DNA from: Alphaproteobacteria bacterium
GTDB taxonomy: Bacteria; Pseudomonadota; Alphaproteobacteria; DAOWDM01
Length of the DNA: 11,147 nt
Direction: 5' to 3'
Assembly (NCBI GenBank): GCA_030639035.1
Contig: DAOWDM010000239.1
Span: 1-11,147, forward strand
Part shown: piece by piece, positions 1-5,594 of the stretch
Numbering within the stretch: the stretch's first letter is position 1
Layout of the letters: each line of letters starts with the position of its first letter
The notes under the pieces: model-generated
The model's input: the letters and a program-made list of their open reading frames with translations, nothing else
The model's database searches: none
Told to the model about the DNA's origin: nothing
Translations under genes and position numbers: made by a program

Positions 1-810
1 CGTCCAGGTTCAAGAGTTGATGTAACGGTAAGTGCTTTGGGTGATTCAGATAGCCTTCAAGGCGGAACTCTGCTGGTTACTCCTTTAATAGGTGCTGACG
101 GTGGAGTTTATATAGTCGCTCAAGGTCAAGTTGCTGTCGGAGGATATTCAGCTAAAGGAGATGGGCAATCCGTAACAAAAGGCGTTCCTACTTCTGGCAG
201 AATAGCAAACGGCGGAATTATTGAACGTGAAATTCCGTTTGACATGGCAGCTATGAAAAGCGTTAAGCTTTCACTTAAAAACCCAGATTTTACTACTTCT
301 CGCCGTATTGCAAGAGCCATAAACATTTTTCTTGGTGATAAAAGTGCAAAAGCAATAGACCCTGCTACTGTAGATTTGATTGTTCCGAAGCTTTATAAAA
401 ACGATGTTGTTTCTCTTCTTACCGATATTGAACAGCTAAAAGTACAGCCTGATCAAATAGCAAAAGTAGTAATTGATGAACAGACAGGAATTATTGTCAT
501 TGGTGAGAATGTCCGCATTAACGAAGTAGCTATTGCTCAAGGCAATCTTACAATCAGAGTAACTGAAACTCCGCAAGTATCTCAGCCAGCTCCATTTTCA
601 ACTACTGGTGAAACGGTAACCGTTCCACGAACACAAATAGACGTAGATGAAAGCGAAGAAAAAAGGCTTAGCGTTGTAGAAACGGGCGTTTCTCTTCAAG
701 ACCTTGTTAATGGGCTTAATACTCTTGGAGTAGGACCTAGAGACCTTATCAGCATACTGCAGGCTATAAAAGTTTCTGGAGCTCTTCAAGCTGACTTGGA
801 GGTAATGTAA
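1..810 (+). CDS. flgI: Flagellar P-ring protein FlgI, C-terminal part (5' end outside window)
   Basis: FlgI forms the P ring of the flagellar basal body in the periplasm, the peptidoglycan-level bushing around the rod. The frame is open from base 1 (CGT CCA GGT ...) with no start inside the window; the TTG at 37 is an internal codon, not a start. The 269 visible codons match the last two-thirds or more of a family of about 370 residues, so roughly 100 N-terminal residues, including the Sec signal peptide, are missing. Recognisable family stretches are VDVTVSALGDS followed by LQGGTLLVTPL, the GRIANGGIIEREIPF block, the NPDFTTSRRIARAIN block, and the C-terminal VSLQDLVNGLNTLGVGPRD segment. The stop TAA (808-810) shares its last base with the flgJ start, so the two are translationally coupled. 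Nothing suggests a broken gene. Confidence 0.96.
   Translation, partial: RPGSRVDVTVSALGDSDSLQGGTLLVTPLIGADGGVYIVAQGQVAVGGYSAKGDGQSVTKGVPTSGRIANGGIIEREIPFDMAAMKSVKLSLKNPDFTTSRRIARAINIFLGDKSAKAIDPATVDLIVPKLYKNDVVSLLTDIEQLKVQPDQIAKVVIDEQTGIIVIGENVRINEVAIAQGNLTIRVTETPQVSQPAPFSTTGETVTVPRTQIDVDESEEKRLSVVETGVSLQDLVNGLNTLGVGPRDLISILQAIKVSGALQADLEVM
798..802 (+). promoter_or_regulatory. Ribosome binding site of flgJ inside the end of flgI
   Basis: GGAGG lies 7 nt before the ATG at 810. It supports that start over the ATG at 805-807, which is an internal FlgI codon in another frame and would be followed at once by TAA. Confidence 0.75.
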
Positions 811-1142
811 TGGCTGATTTTATCACACAAGCAACATCTTCATATTATGACAACCGTCAAGCTCCAGATGTAGGAAAACAGCAGTCTACAAAAGAAACAC
901 GCAAAGTCGCAGAACAGTTTGAAGCGTTTTTTCTTTCTCAGACTATGGAACAAATGCACAGCGGAATAGAAACTGATGGAATGTTCGGTGGCGGTCATGC
1001 AGAAAAAGTCTTTCGTTCAATGCTGTTTGATGAGTATGGAAAACTAACGGCAAAAACGGGCGGTATTGGAATTGCAGACACTATCATGAGAAGTATGATT
1101 CAAACTCAAGAAGTCGTTTCCCAGAAAGGAGAAAAAGAATGA
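810..1142 (+). CDS. flgJ: FlgJ-like flagellar rod-binding protein, single domain
   Basis: A 110-residue protein matching only the N-terminal rod-binding domain of FlgJ (residues about 33-98). Family signs are FEAFFLSQTMEQM (38-50), then FGGG followed by EKVFRSMLFDEYGK (59-78), and the TGGIGIADTIMRSM block (83-96). Enterobacterial FlgJ is about 310 residues and has a C-terminal peptidoglycan hydrolase; that domain is absent, as is usual in alphaproteobacteria, where a separate muramidase opens the wall for the rod. The inferred role is therefore rod cap or scaffold in the periplasm, with the hydrolase encoded elsewhere. The start at 810 overlaps the flgI stop by one base and has GGAGG 7 nt upstream. 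The stop overlaps the next start (ATGA at 1139-1142). Confidence 0.92.
   Translation: MADFITQATSSYYDNRQAPDVGKQQSTKETRKVAEQFEAFFLSQTMEQMHSGIETDGMFGGGHAEKVFRSMLFDEYGKLTAKTGGIGIADTIMRSMIQTQEVVSQKGEKE
1125..1131 (+). promoter_or_regulatory. Ribosome binding site of the FlgN-like gene
   Basis: AAAGGAG sits 7 nt before the ATG at 1139, inside the last codons of flgJ. It fixes the start used in the ATGA overlap. Confidence 0.8.
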
Positions 1143-1615
1143 ATAATGACACCACTCCAGTAGAAAACAATGAAGCCGATGAAAATCGCAAAAAACGCAC
1201 ACTGTCCGAGCTTTTGGACATAATACATGGGTTGTCTGACTTATTGGAAAAAGAAAATGATGCCTTAAAAAAACATGAGCTTGAAATTGTCAAAGAATTA
1301 TTGGAAAGAAAAACTTTTCTAACTCGCTCGTATCAAGAACATATTATTGCGATGAACAAGAATCCAGACATTATTCAGAGCCAAAATGAAGAACAGAAAG
1401 AAAGCTTAAAAGTTCTCGCTGTAAAACTTGAAAAATTATCAGGCGAAAATGACAAGTTGCTTAAAGCAAATATTGATGCTGGCGGACAATTGCTGGAAGC
1501 TATCGTACAGGCGGCAAAAAGTGTCCATGAAAAAGATGCTGTGTATTCAGTCAATGGCTCAAAAATAGAAAAGAAAAAGAACCCAAAAGCTTTGTCTTTT
1601 AATAAAACGATTTAG
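1139..1615 (+). CDS. flgN: FlgN-like flagellar export chaperone
   Basis: A 158-residue, highly charged, largely helical protein with no signal peptide or membrane segment. After a short polar N-terminus (1-20) it has long helix-forming stretches with heptad-like leucines, e.g. LSELLDIIHGLSDLLEKEND (22-41), a second helical stretch at about 44-70, and a third at about 80-130, then a lysine-rich tail. FlgN is the cytosolic chaperone that holds FlgK and FlgL before export. FlgN sequences diverge strongly, so the call rests on the helical pattern, the size (FlgN is about 140-160 residues) and the position directly before flgK and flgL, its expected clients. It overlaps flgJ by 4 nt (ATGA) with a strong ribosome binding site, which indicates coupled translation. 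The alternative is an unrelated coiled-coil protein of the operon. Confidence 0.75.
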   Translation: MNNDTTPVENNEADENRKKRTLSELLDIIHGLSDLLEKENDALKKHELEIVKELLERKTFLTRSYQEHIIAMNKNPDIIQSQNEEQKESLKVLAVKLEKLSGENDKLLKANIDAGGQLLEAIVQAAKSVHEKDAVYSVNGSKIEKKKNPKALSFNKTI

Positions 1616-1628
1616 GAAACAAGAAAGT

Positions 1629-1634
1629 AAGGGA
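1629..1634 (+). promoter_or_regulatory. Ribosome binding site of flgK
   Basis: AAGGGA lies 8 nt before the ATG at 1643 in the 27-nt gap after the FlgN-like gene. I saw no flagellar sigma-28 or sigma-54 promoter in this gap. Confidence 0.5.
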
Positions 1635-1642
1635 TTAAAACC

Positions 1643-3859
1643 ATGGGTATAACACTTGCACTTTCCGCAGCAATAGGAGGTCTTAAAACAGCTCAGAAAG
1701 GGCTGGATTTGACCTCACACAACCTTTCAAACATTAATACCGAAGGTTATACACGCAAAATATATCGGCAAAACAGCCGTGTTATTGATGGCATTGGTAT
1801 GGGTTCAGAAGCAGGTCAATACACACGTTCTATTGATGAAGGGCTTGTGCGTAATATACAAAGAGAAAACGGTACTTATGAGCATTTAAAAGTAACAGAT
1901 TCATATCTAAGCCGTCTTGAGGATATGTTCGGCACACCTGCCGACAACACATCAGTTAGTCATTTAGTCAATGATATGCAAATAGCATTTGATCAATTAT
2001 CTTCTGATGCAAACAACATTGCAACTCAAAGTAATGCTGTAGAAGCTGCTATTCGTGCTACTGAACACATAAACAAACTATCTGATTTTATTCAAAATCT
2101 GCGTTACGAAGCAGATAGGTCTCTTGCCGATGCTGCTTCAGAGATTAATTCTATTTTGAAAAAAATTGATACTCTCAACAGTGAAATTGTTCGTACTAAT
2201 AATCTAGGCGGACATGGTGCAGGTGATTTAAAAGACCAGCGAGATATGGCTATTCTTAGTTTGCATGAAAAGATGGATTGTATAACTTATGAAAGAAGCA
2301 ACGGTGAAGTTGTTATTCTTACAAAAAGCGGGAGAGCTCTTCTTGATCAAGAAGCATCTGATATAAGGCATACATCTTCAACTCAAACAAGTGCATGGCT
2401 TACATATTCAGGAGGAACTTTAGACGGCTTTTATGCTGGAAGATATGATATCACTAACGAAATCAAATCTGGAGAGCTTAAAGGGCTTATAGAAATGCGA
2501 GACGAGATTTTGCCTGAATTACAAGGTGAACTTGACGAGCTTGCACAAAAGCTTATGCAGAATCTCAATCAGGTTCATAATCGAGGAGCTAGCTTTCCTG
2601 ACATGGTTTCCAAAGTAGAAGGAACTCGCACTTTTATTGATGATGGACAGACTATAAACCTTTCATCTGGTGATGTTAGAATAACTCTTTTTAATCAAGA
2701 TGGAAGTCAAGCTCACAGCACTACTTTAAGCAGAATGAATGGAGGTGTAGGCTTTGCAAGCGGGGCTGTTTATGATTCTGCAACTCATGCTGGCAATGTT
2801 ACTGCTGGCACTCCTGATACTCTTGCAAGTCATATTGAAGACTGGTTGAAAAATGATGTTGGGCTAACAACTGCAACTGCAAAAGTTAACAGCGAAGGAA
2901 AATTTGAAATAGACCTTGGCACTATCAACTATGGCATTGCCTTTAGAGACGAGGCAACTACTGCGATAGGAAGTGAACACACTGACGCTACAATTCAGTT
3001 TGATGCTGATGGTGATGGTACTTATGATAAAGATGTTCAGGGATTTTCAAACTTTTTCGGACTCGGTGATTTTTTTGAAACACCGTGGAAAGGCTGGGTT
3101 AATGATTCAGATATTGTTTCTTCTAAATACAACCCTAATCTTGCCGCAGCAGCTACTATAAACTTTAGTGATGAAACTAATGGGTTGCAATTCGGCTCAA
3201 TTACGATTCAACCTGGGGAAAGCCTTGCGGACATTGTAAACACAATTAATAACGAGACGGCCATTAAAGACTTTGTTCAGGCTCAGCTTGTAAAAGAAGG
3301 TTCAGGTTATCGTCTGCGTATTACTCATCTTAATAGTGAAGAGCTTGCAATTACCGAAAATGCAGGAACTAACTTTTTATCAAATATAGGCATGGAAAAA
3401 TCTTCTGCTGCAATTTCCACAGAAATAAAAGTAAAAGATGAGATTGCAAACTCAGCTAGCTTGGTTCATTCTGGAGCTGTTCAATACGATAGTCTTTCTG
3501 GTAAATATTATATGTCCCCATCGGACAACACTATTTCTAGTGAAATAAACTCTCTTTTCTCTACTCCTCAAGCATTTGAGCAAGCTGGTTATCTGGGAAA
3601 AGGAGACCATACATTTTCTGAATATTCCACATCAATTCTTAACCATATGGCAAATACAGCCAATCAAAATGATGGTTTGATAACATATCAAAAAACACTG
3701 ACAGAAAATCTAGCTTTTAAGTCTTCATCAGAAAGCGGTGTTAATATGGACGAAGAACTATCTAATCTGATGATGTTTGAACAGGCTTATGCAGCAGCAG
3801 CAAAAATCATACAAGCTACCCAGAATATGCTGGATATACTCAACAGTATTTTAAACTAA
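1643..3859 (+). CDS. flgK: Flagellar hook-associated protein 1 (FlgK)
   Basis: FlgK is the first junction protein between hook and filament and is secreted through the flagellar export apparatus. The N-terminal D0/D1 segment is clear: LSAAIGGLKTAQKGLD (7-22), then LTSHNLSNINTEGYTRK (23-39), which is the rod/hook-family signature. The C-terminal D0 helix (about 700-738) has NMDEELSNLMMFEQAYAAAA followed by KIIQATQNMLDILNSIL. Between them lie a helical D1 region (about 80-315) and a long variable region. That region holds the GFSNFFGLGDFF stretch (467-478) and a flagellin/hook IN-type motif (about 505-570). At 738 residues it is longer than E. coli FlgK (547), and the excess is in the middle, as in other alphaproteobacterial FlgK proteins. 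An EF-hand-like DxDxDGxxD loop occupies 454-462. No signal peptide is present, as expected for a type III export substrate. Confidence 0.96.
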   Translation: MGITLALSAAIGGLKTAQKGLDLTSHNLSNINTEGYTRKIYRQNSRVIDGIGMGSEAGQYTRSIDEGLVRNIQRENGTYEHLKVTDSYLSRLEDMFGTPADNTSVSHLVNDMQIAFDQLSSDANNIATQSNAVEAAIRATEHINKLSDFIQNLRYEADRSLADAASEINSILKKIDTLNSEIVRTNNLGGHGAGDLKDQRDMAILSLHEKMDCITYERSNGEVVILTKSGRALLDQEASDIRHTSSTQTSAWLTYSGGTLDGFYAGRYDITNEIKSGELKGLIEMRDEILPELQGELDELAQKLMQNLNQVHNRGASFPDMVSKVEGTRTFIDDGQTINLSSGDVRITLFNQDGSQAHSTTLSRMNGGVGFASGAVYDSATHAGNVTAGTPDTLASHIEDWLKNDVGLTTATAKVNSEGKFEIDLGTINYGIAFRDEATTAIGSEHTDATIQFDADGDGTYDKDVQGFSNFFGLGDFFETPWKGWVNDSDIVSSKYNPNLAAAATINFSDETNGLQFGSITIQPGESLADIVNTINNETAIKDFVQAQLVKEGSGYRLRITHLNSEELAITENAGTNFLSNIGMEKSSAAISTEIKVKDEIANSASLVHSGAVQYDSLSGKYYMSPSDNTISSEINSLFSTPQAFEQAGYLGKGDHTFSEYSTSILNHMANTANQNDGLITYQKTLTENLAFKSSSESGVNMDEELSNLMMFEQAYAAAAKIIQATQNMLDILNSILN

Positions 3860-3864
3860 CTTAC

Positions 3865-3893
3865 TGGAAATAAAACGAAAAATGGGCTATAGT
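3865..3893 (+). promoter_or_regulatory. Possible sigma-70-like promoter before flgL
   Basis: TGGAAA (3865-3870), a 17-nt spacer and TATAGT (3888-3893) match 4/6 and 5/6 of the -35 and -10 consensus. They lie in the 63-nt gap between flgK and flgL, the widest in this operon. FlgL may simply be co-transcribed with flgK; in A+T-rich DNA such matches arise by chance. Confidence 0.25.
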
Positions 3894-3910
3894 AATAGAG
3901 TGAAAGAGTT

Positions 3911-3915
3911 CGGAG
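3911..3915 (+). promoter_or_regulatory. Ribosome binding site of flgL
   Basis: CGGAG lies 7 nt before the ATG at 3923 and supports this start, which leaves the conserved N-terminal helix complete. Confidence 0.6.
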
Positions 3916-3922
3916 AACGGTT

Positions 3923-5488
3923 ATGACAAGAATAGCAAATCTAGCTTCACATACAATGTTCCTGTCACGTATGATGACAACGCAAGAGAGTGTTTACAAG
4001 ACACAGCTGCAGCTTCATACACAGCAGATTTCCAATACATACTCTGGAATAGCCAAGGAAGCCTCTAGGCTTGTTAATATGGAGAATGAACGAAACAGAG
4101 CTGACAGCTACATTAAAAACAACCAAATAGCCAAGCTGCGTTTTGAAACAATGGCTCTTTCCGTTGAAACAGCAGAAAGTACTGTACGTGATTTAAGAAA
4201 CCTTACACAGCTGTTCTCAAGCAATGACTTAGTAAACCTTGGTCCAGAAGATCAGTCTGATATTGATGACCTGCAAACCAGAGCTTTTAATGCAATGCAG
4301 GATATGGAATACCTGCTAAATCAAAAAGTAGACGGTAGGTATTTATTCGGTGGAGGCAAAACAACTGCACCTCCTGTTGAAATTCCATTTAACAATTTAA
4401 CCGATTTCCAAATTAAATATAATGGGGAAGATGTTACCTATCCACAAACAAAAGCAGCCCATTTTTCCAACTTTTTGTTTGATGATGCCGCTATGAATGG
4501 AGTTACAATACAGCAAACAGCTCCTGATATAGGAGCTATCACAACAGGAGATGCTAATGGTTTTATAATAGATTCTGTAGACGGCTCTGCTGTAAATACA
4601 GGCGATATAAATTTTAATATTGTCAATAATGAAATCAGAGCTAATGTAGAAAATGCTTTTGCCAATGTTCAGGTAGGAGGAACTATTGTTATTTCAGGTG
4701 CGGCTGGAGGAAACAACGGCGTTAAAATTGTAAAAGCAGTTTCACCTGACGGAAAAACTATAGAGCTAGACCCTGTAACTCCAGTAGGCGTAAATGAAAC
4801 CATAGGAAATGGAATAGGCGTAAATGTAGGGCGTACTTTTCCAATAGGTTCAACAATAGAACTCAGCAATATCGACCCTGTTTATGATGGAGACTATACA
4901 ATTACAGGAATCAATGGTGCTAATCAGATAGAAGTTAGAACAAATGCTTTTCCAGCTATAGCAGATGTCAACCCATCAGACGGCACTCAATCCATTCACT
5001 CCAAGTCATATTACGAGGGAGATAATCTATCTCTTACTCATCGTGTTTCAGAAACAAGAACTATAGAATTTTCTGTTACAGCTGAAAACTCTGCCTTTGA
5101 AAAAGCTATAAGAGCAATGGGTATTATTTGTCAGGATAATATGTTTGATTCTGCAGACCCGCAAACAGACCCTAACAGAGCTCACGACCGTATATACAAA
5201 GCTTTGGAACTGCTTGACGATGCTATTTCACATAACAGTTCTGTTGACGAGGACAAAGACGACCTTATAAATGTTTATTATCAAGTAGATATGAACGTAA
5301 GCACAATGATGCAATCAATTGAAAAACAAACTACTTTCATAAGCTTTCTGGACTCAAGAATCTCAGAAATTGAATACATGGATCCAATGCTGGCAGCTTC
5401 AATTCTTAATGAAGAAATGCAGTCTTTGGAAGTGTCTTATGCCGTTATGGCAAAAACAAGTCAGTTAAATCTGCTTAGTTTCTTGTAG
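3923..5488 (+). CDS. flgL: Flagellar hook-associated protein 3 (FlgL)
   Basis: FlgL is the second junction protein, on which flagellin starts to polymerise. The N-terminal helix has the flagellin-family pattern (HTMFLSRMMTTQESVYKTQ, 10-28, then QISNTYSGIAKEASRLV, 35-51). The YLFGGGKTTAPPV block (140-152) is the usual FlgL turn after the D1 helices. The C-terminal helices (about 415-521) end in MQSLEVSYAVMAKTSQLNLL (499-518). At 521 residues it is much longer than E. coli FlgL (317). The excess is a glycine- and beta-rich region at about 195-360 that seems to hold two copies of one module (249-290 and 304-345). It is the last gene of the flagellar block in the window and converges on rne. FlgL and flagellin are related, but there is one copy here, it is next to flgK, and the LFGG-PPV block is present, all of which favour FlgL. 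Confidence 0.94.
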   Translation: MTRIANLASHTMFLSRMMTTQESVYKTQLQLHTQQISNTYSGIAKEASRLVNMENERNRADSYIKNNQIAKLRFETMALSVETAESTVRDLRNLTQLFSSNDLVNLGPEDQSDIDDLQTRAFNAMQDMEYLLNQKVDGRYLFGGGKTTAPPVEIPFNNLTDFQIKYNGEDVTYPQTKAAHFSNFLFDDAAMNGVTIQQTAPDIGAITTGDANGFIIDSVDGSAVNTGDINFNIVNNEIRANVENAFANVQVGGTIVISGAAGGNNGVKIVKAVSPDGKTIELDPVTPVGVNETIGNGIGVNVGRTFPIGSTIELSNIDPVYDGDYTITGINGANQIEVRTNAFPAIADVNPSDGTQSIHSKSYYEGDNLSLTHRVSETRTIEFSVTAENSAFEKAIRAMGIICQDNMFDSADPQTDPNRAHDRIYKALELLDDAISHNSSVDEDKDDLINVYYQVDMNVSTMMQSIEKQTTFISFLDSRISEIEYMDPMLAASILNEEMQSLEVSYAVMAKTSQLNLLSFL

Positions 5489-5497
5489 AGAAGCTGT

Positions 5498-5525
5498 AAA
5501 AAAATTGTCATCGAATTACTTGACA
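5498..5525 (-). terminator. Weak intrinsic terminator candidate for rne
   Basis: Read on the - strand, TGTCA, a 10-nt loop and TGACA form a 5-bp stem, followed by A and then seven T. It lies about 70 nt after the rne stop. The stem is short and has only two G-C pairs, so it is a weak candidate. An outer GCTGTA (5493-5498) / TACAGC (5528-5533) pair could extend the hairpin on either strand but overlaps the T run. No T run follows on the + strand, so there is no clear terminator for flgL. Confidence 0.3.
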
Positions 5526-5594
5526 TCTACAGCAATGACGAAGAAACGATATGCTTTTAGCAACAGTTTTAACATAGCTTACTTTAGCTAAAAT

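Noticed and set aside
1616..1642. Flagellar sigma-28 or sigma-54 promoter before flgK
   Set aside because: Neither TAAA-N15-GCCGATAA nor TGGCAC-N5-TTGC occurs in the gap or just upstream, so flgK is best read as part of the upstream operon.
5520..5554. TTGACA at 5520-5525 as a promoter
   Set aside because: The -35 box is perfect, but the only -10-like sequence (GATATG near 5549) is about 23 nt away, and a + strand promoter here would lead only antisense into rne.
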